A stretch of 56,113 bases of DNA from Candidatus Fimadaptatus faecigallinarum (GCA_018714445.1 DVNK01000057.1:1-56113), one strand, 5' to 3'; shown: positions 26,905 to 36,055, counted from the stretch's first letter. The notes: generated by a model from the letters alone, not told the origin. Numbers and translations: made by a program.

Positions 26905-28056
26905 TCAACGGCCACGCCCTGCCCGGCGCGCGCGGTACGACGCGCGGTCAAATGTCATAAACTCGCACTCTATGCGTCCATTGTAGAGCCTGCGCCGCCT
27001 GTCGGCCCGCCGTCCAAATACCCGCTCAAACGCAGGATTGGGCGTGATCACTCCCAGCGCAAACTCGGGATGCGCGTCCGATACCATGCGCAGCGCCCGC
27101 GCGACCGCGTCAGCCGCCCGCCTGTCGCCCAGCCGCTCGCCATAGGGTGGATTGGCGAGCAGCGCGCCCAACTCATACGGCGAATGATAATCCCGCATGT
27201 CGGCGTTGATCAGCTCTATGCGCCGCTCAAACCCGCACTGGCGCACGTGCCGCCGCGCCAGGTCCAGCGCCTGCGGATCGATGTCCACGCCGGTGATCCT
27301 CAGCTCGTCACCGTCATGGGCATGAAAGCGTTCCGCCGCCTCGGCGCGCACGGCCGCAACCCAGGACGCCTCGCAACACGGCCACTGCTCCATGGCAAAC
27401 CTGCGCTCCAGCCCCGGCGCGCGTTCGCAGGCAATCATCGCCGCCTCGCACAATATCGTGCCCGTGCCGCAGCATGGATCGACAAACGCCTGACCAGGCT
27501 GCCACGGCATAAGGCTCACCAGCGCCGCAGCCAGCGTCTCGCGCAGCGGCGCCTCGCCGTTCCAGGTGCGATAGCCCCGCCGGTTCAGCGCCTCGCCGCT
27601 CGAGTCAAGCGAGAGCACCACGCAATCGGAGTGTATCGCGCAGTCTATCTGGAATACCGCGCCGGTCTCGCTGAGCCAGTCGCCGCCGTAGCGCGATTTG
27701 AGTCGTTCTGCCACCGCCTTCTTGACTATCTTCTGGCAGTCCGACGGGCTCATCAGTTGACTGCGCGCACAGTGCGCGCGCACTGGGAACGCCGCGTCCG
27801 CCGGCAGCAGCGCCTCCCATTCGATAGCCCGCGTCGCCTCGAACAGCTCTTCAAATGTGCACGCCTCAAATCGTCCCATCTCCAGCATCACTCTATCGCT
27901 GCAGCGCAACCACATGTTCGCGCGCAATCCATCCTCCAGGCTGCCCTCAAATCGTGCGCCGCCGTTTGACGCCTGCACGTCATTCATGCCCAAAGCGCGC
28001 AACTCGCGCGCCACTATGCCTTCAAGCGCAAACGCCGCCGTAGCTATCCACCGCAC
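26905..28056 (-). CDS. THUMP-domain class I rRNA methyltransferase (RlmL N-half type)
   Basis: Protein of 383 residues. An N-terminal ferredoxin-like and THUMP region (to about 160) is followed by a Rossmann methyltransferase domain with SAM loop VDPCCGTGTILCEAA and NPPYGERLG, the N6/N2 base-methylating motif. It matches the YpsC/RlmL-like family that methylates 23S rRNA guanine (m2G2445 in E. coli). It is divergent from bioY across a 200-base gap. Confidence 0.88.
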   Translation of the reverse strand: MRWIATAAFALEGIVARELRALGMNDVQASNGGARFEGSLEDGLRANMWLRCSDRVMLEMGRFEACTFEELFEATRAIEWEALLPADAAFPVRAHCARSQLMSPSDCQKIVKKAVAERLKSRYGGDWLSETGAVFQIDCAIHSDCVVLSLDSSGEALNRRGYRTWNGEAPLRETLAAALVSLMPWQPGQAFVDPCCGTGTILCEAAMIACERAPGLERRFAMEQWPCCEASWVAAVRAEAAERFHAHDGDELRITGVDIDPQALDLARRHVRQCGFERRIELINADMRDYHSPYELGALLANPPYGERLGDRRAADAVARALRMVSDAHPEFALGVITPNPAFERVFGRRADRRRRLYNGRIECEFMTFDRASYRARRAGRGR

Positions 28057-28171
28057 TCGCGCAATCCCCCCATCACATCAAATCGCACGCCTATTATACG
28101 CCCTGCCGGCGCGCTTGTCGATAGCGCGCCGGATTAAGTTTGATTTAGCGCCGCAACCGCCTCCAAGCAAT

Positions 28172-28203
28172 ATTGTAAACCAAATAGTCAAAGTAGTTGA
28201 CAT
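28172..28203 (+). promoter_or_regulatory. BirA operator
   Basis: TTGTAAACC (28173-28181) and GTTGACA (28196-28202) are inverted half-sites separated by 14 bases, as in the Firmicutes BirA box TTGTTAACC-N14-GGTTAACAA. Biotinyl-BirA binding would cover the -35 and repress bioY when biotin is plentiful. Confidence 0.8.
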
Positions 28204-28225
28204 TTGGCTGTGCATGTGATATCCT
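28197..28225 (+). promoter_or_regulatory. Sigma-A promoter of bioY
   Basis: TTGACA (28197-28202) lies inside the BirA operator; a 17-base spacer leads to TATCCT (28220-28225). Confidence 0.75.
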
Positions 28226-28258
28226 GAATGCCGGATAAAGTGCAGGAGGTGGCAAGGC

Positions 28259-28810
28259 ATGGAGGCAAGGACAAGCTGGAGCGTGCGCGACATGACGTAC
28301 TGCGCATTGATGGCGGTGATAATCGCGGTATGCTCGTGGATAACGATACCGATAGGCGCGGTGCCGTTCACCATGCAGACGCTTGGCATATTCTGTGCGC
28401 TGGGACTGCTGGGCGGCATGAGGGGCACGGTAGCGGTAGCGGTTTACGTGCTGATAGGAGCGCTGGGCGCGCCGGTATTTGCAGGGTTTGCGTCGGGCGT
28501 GGGCGCGCTGGTGAGCACGACGGGCGGATATATACTCGGGTTCATTGTAACAGGGCTGATCTACTGGCTGGTCACGGCGCGCGCGGGCGGAAGCTGGATG
28601 GCAAGGGCGCTGGGCATGGCGCTGGGGCTTATCGGGTGCTATGCGTTTGGCACGGCGTGGTTCATGCTGCTGTATGCCAAGACCACCGGGCCGATAGGAC
28701 TGGGCACGGCGCTGGGCTGGTGCGTGATACCGTTCATAATACCCGATCTGTGCAAGCTGGCGCTGGGGCTGGCGCTGGCTGAAAGGATTCGCCGCCATGT
28801 CCACATATGA
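28259..28810 (+). CDS. bioY: Biotin transporter BioY
   Basis: Integral membrane S component of the biotin ECF importer, 183 residues with about six spans. PIGAVPFTMQTLGIFCALGLLGGMRG is the family's substrate-binding N-terminal segment, and GALGAPVFAGFASGVGAL...TTGGYILGF is conserved. The ribosome-binding site is AGGAGG. A BirA box covers its promoter, so it is expressed when biotin is scarce. The DUF1284 gene overlaps its end by 14 bases. Confidence 0.95.
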   Translation: MEARTSWSVRDMTYCALMAVIIAVCSWITIPIGAVPFTMQTLGIFCALGLLGGMRGTVAVAVYVLIGALGAPVFAGFASGVGALVSTTGGYILGFIVTGLIYWLVTARAGGSWMARALGMALGLIGCYAFGTAWFMLLYAKTTGPIGLGTALGWCVIPFIIPDLCKLALGLALAERIRRHVHI

Positions 28811-29222
28811 TCTGAGGCCGCATCACGCGCTGTGCATGTGCTTTTTCACCGGACGCGGATACAGCGCCGACTTTATCGCCAATATGGACATTGTATTGCG
28901 CGACCTTGAACGCGGCGCAACGGCGCGCATCTGCGCCGGCTCCGATGCATTATGCGCGCATTGCCCCAATCTTCAGGCCGGACGCTGTGCCTCAGCCGGC
29001 AAGGTAGTGCGCTATGACGCGGCGGTAATGGCGCTGTGCGGGCTGCATGAGTGCGACATTGTAACCGCCGCCGAATTGCGCCGCGCCGTTATCGGCAACA
29101 TTCTGCGCCCCGGCAAGCTGGCCGCCGTCTGCGGCGATTGCGAATGGAGCGGCTTATGTCAGCGGCTGGCAAACGACAGGCCGGATTTTTCAGCTGACTG
29201 CGCGCATGTCCAGCCTCTTTAG
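28797..29222 (+). CDS. DUF1284 protein, likely Fe-S/metal binding
   Basis: Protein of 141 residues. It starts LRPHHALCMCFFTGRGYS, the typical beginning of DUF1284. Cysteines follow in CAHCPNLQAGRC and CGDCEWSGLC, suggesting two metal or iron-sulfur sites. The family has no fixed function. It is coupled to bioY by a 14-base overlap, with AAAGGA before the ATG inside bioY; a link to biotin uptake or to an Fe-S enzyme is conjecture. Confidence 0.75.
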   Translation: MSTYDLRPHHALCMCFFTGRGYSADFIANMDIVLRDLERGATARICAGSDALCAHCPNLQAGRCASAGKVVRYDAAVMALCGLHECDIVTAAELRRAVIGNILRPGKLAAVCGDCEWSGLCQRLANDRPDFSADCAHVQPL

Positions 29223-29843
29223 AACGGTTAAAAGCATAATGGCGTGCAAACATTACCACGTGCCCGCCACGATATCAACGCATCTCATATAGGCGTAGCT
29301 TACGGCTATGCCATTTTTGTTGACCTGTCCGTGCGATACGCCCGCCGCTACCTCGGCGCCGTCAAAGCCCCAGCCGTACATTGCAAACCGCATGGCCCTG
29401 CAAACCCGCTAAAGCGCGCCGGATCCATGCTCCGCGCAAAGCACGCTGCAAATCGAGCAGTACTGAATAAAATGATTTACACGCTCAGCATCGCTTTTGA
29501 ACACCGCATGGTCGGAGAAACCCCATGCCGCTCGCCCGACTTGAGTCAAACTACCCGCCCCACATATGAGCCCGCACGGCTTTAATGTATGTATCTTGCT
29601 TGCCCGATCCGCGCGCCGCTCGCTCTGCATCGTCATGACCGGCATATCCGACCTGGCATCGTTATGCCACGCCCGCGGCCCACTCCACATAGCCGCACCC
29701 GATGCGTGTCACGCCAAGCCGGCTCACCCCTCACACAACCTTAATTTGCATGCAGACGCGAGATTTTTCGCAAAAGAGCTGTTCAAAACCGCAAAAATTT
29801 GATAAAATACAGTCAGAACGTCATTGTAAAGGAGTGCTTACCA
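29223..29843. other. Gene-free stretch upstream of fba
   Basis: About 620 bases with no supported gene or RNA. TAAAAT at 29804-29809 is a plausible -10 for fba, and AAAGGAG precedes its start. A broken open frame of about 110 codons at 29244 has no family features. Confidence 0.4.
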
Positions 29844-30773
29844 ATGCCCATAGTCAATTCACGCGAACTGCTCAAAAAGGCCTACGAGGGCGGCTACGCG
29901 CTCGGCGCTTTCAACGTCAACAATATGGAGATAATCCAGGGCATCACCGAGGGCGCTAAGCTCGAAAATGCCCCGCTGATACTGCAGGTGTCCGCAGGCG
30001 CGCGCAAGTACGCCAAGCATGTGTACCTGATGAAGCTCATCGAGGCCGCTGTCGAAGACACCGACCTGCCGATAGTCGTTCATCTGGACCACGGCGCCGA
30101 CTTCGAAACCTGCAAGAGCTGCATAGACGGCGGCTTCACCTCCGTCATGATCGACGGCTCGCACTTCCCGTTTGAGGAGAACATCGCGCTGACCCGCAAG
30201 GTCGTCGAATACGCTCACGACCGCAACGTCACCGTCGAAGGCGAACTGGGCCGTCTGGCCGGCGTTGAAGACGAGGTCAAGGTCAAAGCCGAGGATTCGT
30301 CCTACACCGATCCCGATCAGGTGCAGGAGTTCGTCGAAAAGACCGGCGTCGACTCGCTGGCTATAGCCATCGGCACCTCGCACGGCGCGTTCAAGTTCAA
30401 GGGTACCCCCAAGCTGCGCTTTGACATACTTGAAGAGGTGTCCAAGCGTCTGCCGGGCTTCCCGATAGTGCTGCATGGCGCGTCCTCCGTCATACCCGAG
30501 TTCGTCGACATGATCAATCAGTACGGCGGCGACATGCCCGGTGCTCAGGGCGTGCCCGAGGATATGCTCCGCAAGGCTGCCACCATGGCCGTCTGCAAGA
30601 TCAACATAGACTCCGACCTGCGCCTGGCTATGACCGCCACGCTGCGCAAGTACCTGGCCGAGAACCCCTCGCACTTCGACCCGCGCCAGTACCTGGGCCC
30701 CTGCCGCGACGCCATCCGCGAGATGGTGCGCCACAAGATAGTCAGCGTGCTGGGCTGCAACGGCAAGGCGTAA
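29844..30773 (+). CDS. fba: Fructose-bisphosphate aldolase, class II
   Basis: Zinc-dependent glycolytic aldolase of 309 residues. The zinc ligands lie in HLDHGADFE and in ISHG-equivalent VLHGASS; GTSHGAFKF carries another. IDSDLRLAMT is the phosphate-binding end. The start is the ATG with AAAGGAG ten bases upstream. Among its 20 Ile codons 11 are ATA, 9 ATC and none ATT, unusual for a highly expressed gene in GC-rich DNA. It is a single gene followed by a terminator. Confidence 0.96.
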   Translation: MPIVNSRELLKKAYEGGYALGAFNVNNMEIIQGITEGAKLENAPLILQVSAGARKYAKHVYLMKLIEAAVEDTDLPIVVHLDHGADFETCKSCIDGGFTSVMIDGSHFPFEENIALTRKVVEYAHDRNVTVEGELGRLAGVEDEVKVKAEDSSYTDPDQVQEFVEKTGVDSLAIAIGTSHGAFKFKGTPKLRFDILEEVSKRLPGFPIVLHGASSVIPEFVDMINQYGGDMPGAQGVPEDMLRKAATMAVCKINIDSDLRLAMTATLRKYLAENPSHFDPRQYLGPCRDAIREMVRHKIVSVLGCNGKA

Positions 30774-30796
30774 TATACTATATCATACGACGTTCG

Positions 30797-30822
30797 CCGC
30801 GCTCCATTCGGGGCGCGGTTTT
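30797..30822 (+). terminator. Intrinsic terminator of fba
   Basis: CCGCGC (30797-30802) pairs GCGCGG (30813-30818) with an inner CC/GG, followed by TTTTG. Confidence 0.85.
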
Positions 30823-30889
30823 GTCGTTCATGTGCGCGTGGGCAGGTCGGCGTTCATGATTGCGCATCGCTCCAGCCCGCGGCCCCTGC

Positions 30890-30932
30890 GCCGGCGCTGT
30901 GAAGCCTCGCGGTTTCACGCCGGCCGGGTTTT
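30890..30932 (+). terminator. Long GC hairpin, second terminator-like structure
   Basis: GCCGGC (30890-30895) and GCCGGC (30919-30924) pair, with GTGAA and TTCAC extending the stem inside. The sequence then reads CGGGTTTTAC. It lies between fba and rmuC. Confidence 0.5.
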
Positions 30933-31008
30933 ACAGCTGACATCGCGCGGCGCTTACGCGCAGTATTTCATATTCCGTTCGCTTTACCTTTGCCGGTCCA
31001 TGTGGTAA

Positions 31009-31014
31009 TATAAT
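31009..31014 (+). promoter_or_regulatory. -10 element of rmuC promoter
   Basis: A perfect TATAAT, 30 bases before the rmuC start. No good -35 was found at 16-18 bases. Confidence 0.5.
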
Positions 31015-31043
31015 GTAAACATCAACATGTGCAGAGGCTTCGT

Positions 31044-32321
31044 ATGGAGTATCAATATATTATAATCATATTGTGCGCATTGACGCTTGCGCTGTGCGCG
31101 GTGCTGGCCGCCATGGTCGTCCGGCTTGCGCGCGCCCAACGCATACTCAAGCGCATACCGCGCTTTTTCACGACGCTAAACCGCGCCACCGACGAACAGA
31201 CCGACGACGTGATAGATGAATTGCGCGCGCTGCGCACCGACATGGGTCAGCAGTCCCATCAAGTGAGCCGCACACTCGAACAGCGCCTGGTCACGTTCGA
31301 ACAGCAACAGGCGCGGCGCGCAGCTCAATCGGAACAGCGCCTGCGCGACGCGCTGGACTCGACCGAGCGCCGTCAGGCCCGCCTGGAGTCCACGGTCGCC
31401 GAGGCGCTGGAGCGCATACGCCAGGACAACGAGCAGCGCCTCGAACAGATGCGCCAGACCGTCGACGAAAAGCTGTCCGCCACGCTGGCCAAGCGCCTGG
31501 ACGCGTCGTTCGAACAGGTCGGAACGCAACTCAAGCAGGTCTATACCGGACTGGGCGAAATGCAGCGGCTGGCCGGCGACCTGGGCGATTTCAAGCGCGT
31601 GCTGACCAACGTCAAGGCGCGCGGCACCTGGGCCGAGGTGCAGTTGGGCGCGCTGCTGGAGCAGGTGCTAGCGCCCGGACAGTATGAGAAGAACGCCTGT
31701 GTAATGCCCGGCTCGCTCGAGCGCGTCGAGTATGCGATAGTGCTGCCCGGCGACGAAAACGGCCCGGTGCGACTGCCTATCGACTCCAAGTTCCCGCAGG
31801 AGGACTACCTGCGCATCGTCAACGCCGCCGAGCGCGCCGATACCGCGCAGCTCGAAGCCGCAACTGCCGCATTGCGCCGCAGGTTCATGCAGGAGGCTCA
31901 GCGGATATCATCCAAATACATCCATCCGCCGATGACGACCGACTTTGCGATCATGTTCCTGCCGACCGAGGGCCTGTACTCTGAAGCGATGCGCATGGAT
32001 GGCCTGGGCGAGGCGCTCCAGACGCAGTTCCGCGTACTTATCGCCGGGCCGGGCACGCTGTGCGCGCTGTTGAGCAGTCTGCGCGTAGGCTTCCAGACGC
32101 TGGCGATACAGCAGCGCTCCAGCGAGGTCTGGCAGTTGCTGGGCAAGGTCAAGGCGCAGTACGCCGATTTCACTACGCTGCTTGAGCGCACCCGCGCCAA
32201 ACTCGGCGAGGCGTCCAGCGCAATCGACCGCGCCGAACAGCGCTCGCGCGCGATACACAAGAGCCTCAGCGGCGTGGAACGCCTCGACATGCCCGTGCCC
32301 AAGGACATCGACGACGAGTGA
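31044..32321 (+). CDS. rmuC: DNA recombination protein RmuC homolog
   Basis: Protein of 425 residues. A single membrane anchor (about 5-27) is followed by a long coiled-coil region to about residue 180, rich in Gln, Glu and Arg, and then the RmuC nuclease-like domain. That domain has GTWAEVQLGALLEQVLAPGQYEKN and LPIDSKFPQEDYLRI, with the conserved GPGTLCALLSSLRVGFQTLAI. It limits DNA rearrangements between short inverted repeats in E. coli, which is interesting in a genome so rich in repeats. The ATG is preceded by AGAGG; a GTG at 31029 is a weaker option. Confidence 0.92.
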   Translation: MEYQYIIIILCALTLALCAVLAAMVVRLARAQRILKRIPRFFTTLNRATDEQTDDVIDELRALRTDMGQQSHQVSRTLEQRLVTFEQQQARRAAQSEQRLRDALDSTERRQARLESTVAEALERIRQDNEQRLEQMRQTVDEKLSATLAKRLDASFEQVGTQLKQVYTGLGEMQRLAGDLGDFKRVLTNVKARGTWAEVQLGALLEQVLAPGQYEKNACVMPGSLERVEYAIVLPGDENGPVRLPIDSKFPQEDYLRIVNAAERADTAQLEAATAALRRRFMQEAQRISSKYIHPPMTTDFAIMFLPTEGLYSEAMRMDGLGEALQTQFRVLIAGPGTLCALLSSLRVGFQTLAIQQRSSEVWQLLGKVKAQYADFTTLLERTRAKLGEASSAIDRAEQRSRAIHKSLSGVERLDMPVPKDIDDE

Positions 32322-32375
32322 CTGCGCACAGATCGCATACCTTCAACATGTCCCGCGCCATTTCTACATATTAAA

Positions 32376-32420
32376 TGCCCCCACATCCCTGCTTTAACGC
32401 GCATAGGGTATGTGGGGGCA
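32376..32420. terminator. Bidirectional terminator between rmuC and dapB
   Basis: TGCCCCCACAT-CCCT (32376-32390) pairs with AGGGTATGTGGGGGCA (32405-32420) with one bulged T. The gene ends on both sides converge on it. Confidence 0.8.
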
Positions 32421-32446
32421 TATCTATTCGGCGCCAGTGCGCCCTG

Positions 32447-33661
32447 TCAATTCAGTTCAAACGCTTCACGCAGTGCCAGCGCCGCCTTGCGCTCGTCGGC
32501 CGCGGGCACCAGCAGCGATACCTTGGTCTCGGACGTAGTGACCAGCGTGACTGTAACGCCCTTTTGCGCCAGCAGCGCGAATATCCGCGCCGCGACGCCG
32601 CTTTGGCGCTGCATGCCCAGGCCTTCGACCGTGACCTTTACCTGTCTGTCGCAGATCTCAAGGTTCCAGTCGTGGTCTTCGTGGTTCAGCGCATTGAGCG
32701 CGCGATACGCGTCGGCCTCACCCAATGATACCGATACGTCGACCTTGCCCGCCACCGGCGCAGCCTGACTTATCATGTCCAGATTGTAATTGAGCGCCGC
32801 CATGCGGCCAAAGAATTCCGCCGCGCCGCCGCCCGCCGCATCCACGCCGCGCAGCGTCAGCACCGCCACGTCGCGCTCGACGTACACGTTGGTCACGGTC
32901 GACTTCTCGACCAGCAGGTCGTGCATGTCGTACAGCCGCGGCGGCTTGCCATTTAAGTAGCGCGCCGCTTCTATCGCGCCGTATGCGAACACGGTGCGGC
33001 TCTGCGCGCTGTGCGAAATGGTCACGCGCTCCTCGTCGCCCAGGAACATCACCTCGTGATCGCCGACCACGCTGCCGCCCCGCACCGCATGTATACCCAG
33101 TTCCGACGGTTTGCGCCGCGCCTGCGCGCCATGCCGGCCATAAACGTACTCCTTTGCGCCATTGAGCTGCGCGTTTATCTCGTCGGCCAACAGCACCGCA
33201 GTACCGCTGGGTGCATCGGCCTTGCCTCGATGATGCGTCTCGACTATCTCTATATCGGCGCTGTCGCCAAAGAACGCCGCCGCTTCGCCCGCAAGCCGCG
33301 CTATCAGATTGATGCCCAGTGACATATTCGCAGAGCGGAACACCGGTATGCGCGTGGACGCCTGCTCTATGTGCTTTATGTCCCGCTCGCCAAACCCGGT
33401 AGTGCACAGCACCAGCGGCAGATTCCGCTTCATGCAGTACTCCAGTACGCCGCTGAGCGCGCCCGGCTGCGAAAAGTCGATCATAACATCGGCCTCGACC
33501 GCGCACTTGTCCAGCGCGTCAAACACCTCAAATCCCATGTCGTGCGTGGGCGCGTACCTGTCAACGCCCGCGACGATCTCCATATCGTCCTCGCGCCGCA
33601 CCAGCTCGGCGACAGTGTTGCCCATGCGCCCGCTCGCGCCGTGCAGCAATATGCGCAGCAT
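32447..33661 (-). CDS. dapB: Dihydrodipicolinate reductase fused to tandem ACT domains
   Basis: Protein of 404 residues. Residues 1 to about 245 are a complete DapB: GASGRMG nucleotide loop at 8-14 and catalytic ETHHRGKADAPSGTA at 141-155. Residues 256-404 are two ACT domains of the aspartokinase type (TVTNVYVERDVAVLTLRGV and VKVTVEGLGMQRQSGVAARIF...LVTTSETKVSLLVP), ending in LREAFELN as aspartokinases do. DapB alone is about 250-270 residues. The enzyme reduces the DapA product in lysine/diaminopimelate synthesis. The ACT pair suggests feedback by lysine or a related amino acid, an inference. It is the last gene of asd-dapA-dapB. Confidence 0.9.
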   Translation of the reverse strand: MLRILLHGASGRMGNTVAELVRREDDMEIVAGVDRYAPTHDMGFEVFDALDKCAVEADVMIDFSQPGALSGVLEYCMKRNLPLVLCTTGFGERDIKHIEQASTRIPVFRSANMSLGINLIARLAGEAAAFFGDSADIEIVETHHRGKADAPSGTAVLLADEINAQLNGAKEYVYGRHGAQARRKPSELGIHAVRGGSVVGDHEVMFLGDEERVTISHSAQSRTVFAYGAIEAARYLNGKPPRLYDMHDLLVEKSTVTNVYVERDVAVLTLRGVDAAGGGAAEFFGRMAALNYNLDMISQAAPVAGKVDVSVSLGEADAYRALNALNHEDHDWNLEICDRQVKVTVEGLGMQRQSGVAARIFALLAQKGVTVTLVTTSETKVSLLVPAADERKAALALREAFELN

Positions 33662-33699
33662 CCCGCGTCACCTCTCCCTTTGTATGGTAAGTATGCCCG

Positions 33700-34584
33700 T
33701 CAGATCAGATCGTATTCGGCCAGCACCGACCTGAGCCGTTCAAGATTCGCGCCTTCCATCTCGGTAAGCGGCAGCCTGAGCGGACCCACGTCCATGCCCA
33801 TCAGCTTCATCGCGGTCTTGACCGGTATCGGGTTGACCTCGCAGAACAGCACCTTGTTGAGCGGGTTCAGGAAGAACTGCATGTTGCGGCATCCCTTCAC
33901 GTCGCCGGCCATATACATGGCCACCATCTGCGCCACTTTTTCGGGCACTATGTTCGCACTGACCGATATCACGCCCTGGCCGCCCAGCGCCAGCAGCGGC
34001 AGCACCTGATCGTCATTGCCGCTGTAGAGCGCGATGTCGTCCACGCACAGCCGTGCAAGCTCGGTCACCTGTTCGATATTGCCGCTGGCCTCCTTCATCG
34101 CACAGATGTTCTCGTGTTCAGCCAGCCGCGCAAACGTCTCAGGCAGCATGTTCAGCCCGGTGCGCGAGGGCACGTTGTACACTATTATGGGCAGATCGGT
34201 CGCGTCGGCTATCGCGGTATAGTGGGCTATCAGGCCGCGCTGAGTGGCCTTATTGTAGTATGGCGTCACGACCAGCGCGCCATCCACGCCCCACTCGCGC
34301 GCCATGCGCGTGAACCTGACCGCCTCGGCCGTATTGTTGCCGCCGGTGCCGGCGATTATCTGCATGCGGCCCTCGGCGGCCTCCACGCAGGTGCGTATCG
34401 CCAGTTCGCGCTCGGCTATGCTCATGGTGGAGGGCTCGCCGGTGGTACCGCAGGCTATTATCGCGCGGGTGCCGGCCTTGGCATGCCGCTCGACCTGGCG
34501 CTTGAGTTCCGCGACGTTTACGCCGCTGTCGTCGAACGGGGTCACCAGTGCAACGCCCGAACCGGTGAACAGTCTCGAATTCAT
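33700..34584 (-). CDS. dapA: 4-hydroxy-tetrahydrodipicolinate synthase
   Basis: Enzyme of 294 residues that joins pyruvate and aspartate semialdehyde. GTTGEPSTM, YYNKATQRGLIAHY and the Schiff-base Lys in ICAMKEASGNIEQV are present, with YSGNDDQVLPLLALGGQGVISV following. GAGGAGG lies nine bases upstream of the ATG. It is 40 bases downstream of asd in the riboswitch-controlled operon. Confidence 0.96.
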   Translation of the reverse strand: MNSRLFTGSGVALVTPFDDSGVNVAELKRQVERHAKAGTRAIIACGTTGEPSTMSIAERELAIRTCVEAAEGRMQIIAGTGGNNTAEAVRFTRMAREWGVDGALVVTPYYNKATQRGLIAHYTAIADATDLPIIVYNVPSRTGLNMLPETFARLAEHENICAMKEASGNIEQVTELARLCVDDIALYSGNDDQVLPLLALGGQGVISVSANIVPEKVAQMVAMYMAGDVKGCRNMQFFLNPLNKVLFCEVNPIPVKTAMKLMGMDVGPLRLPLTEMEGANLERLRSVLAEYDLI

Positions 34585-34624
34585 CCAAACGACCTCCTCA
34601 ATTGATATTATGTGGCATGCGCGT

Positions 34625-35707
34625 TCACTTGCGCTCTATATAGCCGGTCGCGGCCAAATACTCGGCGCTCAGCACGCCGCCGCCCGCCGCACCGCGCAGC
34701 GTGTTGTGCGCCAGCGCCACGAATTTATAATCGAATATGTTGTCCTCGCGCAACCGGCCTATCGTAACGCCCATGCCGCGCTCGAAGTCGCGATCCAGCC
34801 GGGTCTGCGGGCGATTGTCCTCCTCGAAGTACTTCAGGAACGGCGTGGGCGCGCTGGGCAGCTTCAGCTTCTGCGGCTCGGTCGTCCATTCAGACCAGCG
34901 CGCAAGTATCTCATCGCGCGACGGCTTCTTTTCAAAGCTCACCGAGGCCGCGGCCATATGACCATCGCTGACCGGCACGCGTATGCACTGCGCCGATATT
35001 ATCGGAGATTCGGCCGGCACTATCACGCCGTCCTTGAGCTCGCCCCAGATGCGCAGCGGTTCGCGCTCGGACTTCTCCTCCTCGCCGCCTATGAACGGTA
35101 TCACATTGTCTACCATCTCGGGCCAGGTTTTAAACGTCTTGCCCGCGCCCGATATCGCCTGATAGGTGCACACGCTGATGCGCTCTATGCCGAACTCGCG
35201 CAGCGGCGTCAGCGGCGGCACATAGCCCTGTATCGAGCAGTTGGGCTTTACGGCAATGAAGCCGCGCTTTGTGCCCAGCCGCGCGCGCTGATGTTCTATC
35301 GCGCCGGCGTGCGCGAAGTTTATTTCGGGTATCAGCATCGGCACGTCGGGCGTCCAGCGGTGCGCTGAGTTGTTGGACACGACCGGCGTCTCGGCTCGCG
35401 CATACGCCTCTTCCAGCGCGCGGCACTCGGCCTTATCCATGTTGACCGCGCAGAACACAAAGTCGCACATATCGGCAACGCGCTCCACATTGGCGGCGTC
35501 CACTACGGTCATGCCGGCGACGTTTGCGGGTATTGCCCAGTCGAACGCCCAGCGCCCGCCCACAGCCTCGGCATACGTCTTGCCCGCCGAACGGCCCGAC
35601 GCCGCCAGGCAGCTTATCTCAAACCACGGGTGCTCGCTCAGCAGCGTAACAAAGCGCTGGCCAACCATGCCGGTCGCGCCCACAATGCCTACCCGGTACT
35701 TGTTCAT
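34625..35707 (-). CDS. asd: Aspartate-semialdehyde dehydrogenase, archaeal/fungal-like type
   Basis: Enzyme of 360 residues making aspartate semialdehyde. GATGMVGQRF binds NADP; the active-site Cys lies in VKPNCSIQGYVPPL. The sequences VVSNNSAHRW and VPMLIPEINFAH match the archaeal/fungal branch, not the common bacterial one. It is the first gene behind the lysine riboswitch; its ribosome-binding site (GGGGGATAT) lies just past the riboswitch terminator. Confidence 0.94.
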   Translation of the reverse strand: MNKYRVGIVGATGMVGQRFVTLLSEHPWFEISCLAASGRSAGKTYAEAVGGRWAFDWAIPANVAGMTVVDAANVERVADMCDFVFCAVNMDKAECRALEEAYARAETPVVSNNSAHRWTPDVPMLIPEINFAHAGAIEHQRARLGTKRGFIAVKPNCSIQGYVPPLTPLREFGIERISVCTYQAISGAGKTFKTWPEMVDNVIPFIGGEEEKSEREPLRIWGELKDGVIVPAESPIISAQCIRVPVSDGHMAAASVSFEKKPSRDEILARWSEWTTEPQKLKLPSAPTPFLKYFEEDNRPQTRLDRDFERGMGVTIGRLREDNIFDYKFVALAHNTLRGAAGGGVLSAEYLAATGYIERK

Positions 35708-35740
35708 ATCGATATCCCCCCGTCATTTTCCCGCATACGT

Positions 35741-35765
35741 TAAAAGCGACGCCGAGGCGCCGCTT
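35741..35765 (-). terminator. Riboswitch expression-platform terminator
   Basis: In the minus sense a 10-bp stem (plus AAGCGACGCC at 35744-35753 with GGCGCCGCTT at 35756-35765) is followed by TTTTA. It lies between the lysine aptamer and the asd start. Confidence 0.8.
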
Positions 35766-35794
35766 CGTGATCTTGGAAATAAGCCAAGCCCAAA

Positions 35795-35990
35795 ACGGCC
35801 AGCGCAACACGCGCGGCAGGCTCCCGCCCGCACAGTCCGCGTGACAGTCGCAAAGCTGTTCGCCCTGCGCCCAGCGGGCGCGCTACGCAACCGCGCTCGC
35901 TTCGGCACTCAGCCCTTTTGCCGCGCCTCGCAGGGCTGCGTGCCCTCCGCGCGGGTAATCATGCTAAAGTGCGCCTCTGACCTTATGCAC
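35795..35990 (-). ncRNA. Lysine riboswitch (L box)
   Basis: Conserved L-box segments appear in order on the minus strand: AGAGGCGC (35978-35971), GCCGAAGC (35906-35899), GACTGTCA (35849-35842) and GGGAG before CCTG (35825-35817). They lie in the 310-base leader of asd, between a perfect promoter and a terminator. Lysine binding would favour the terminator and shut off asd-dapA-dapB. Confidence 0.88.
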
Positions 35991-36026
35991 CGCACCTGAG
36001 CGCGGTACATGATATGCGTTTCTTTG

Positions 36027-36055
36027 AATTATATGCCTGTTTACACCGTTTGTCA
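36027..36055 (-). promoter_or_regulatory. Sigma-A promoter of asd-dapA-dapB
   Basis: Perfect TTGACA (36055-36050), 17-base spacer, TATAAT (36032-36027). Confidence 0.92.
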
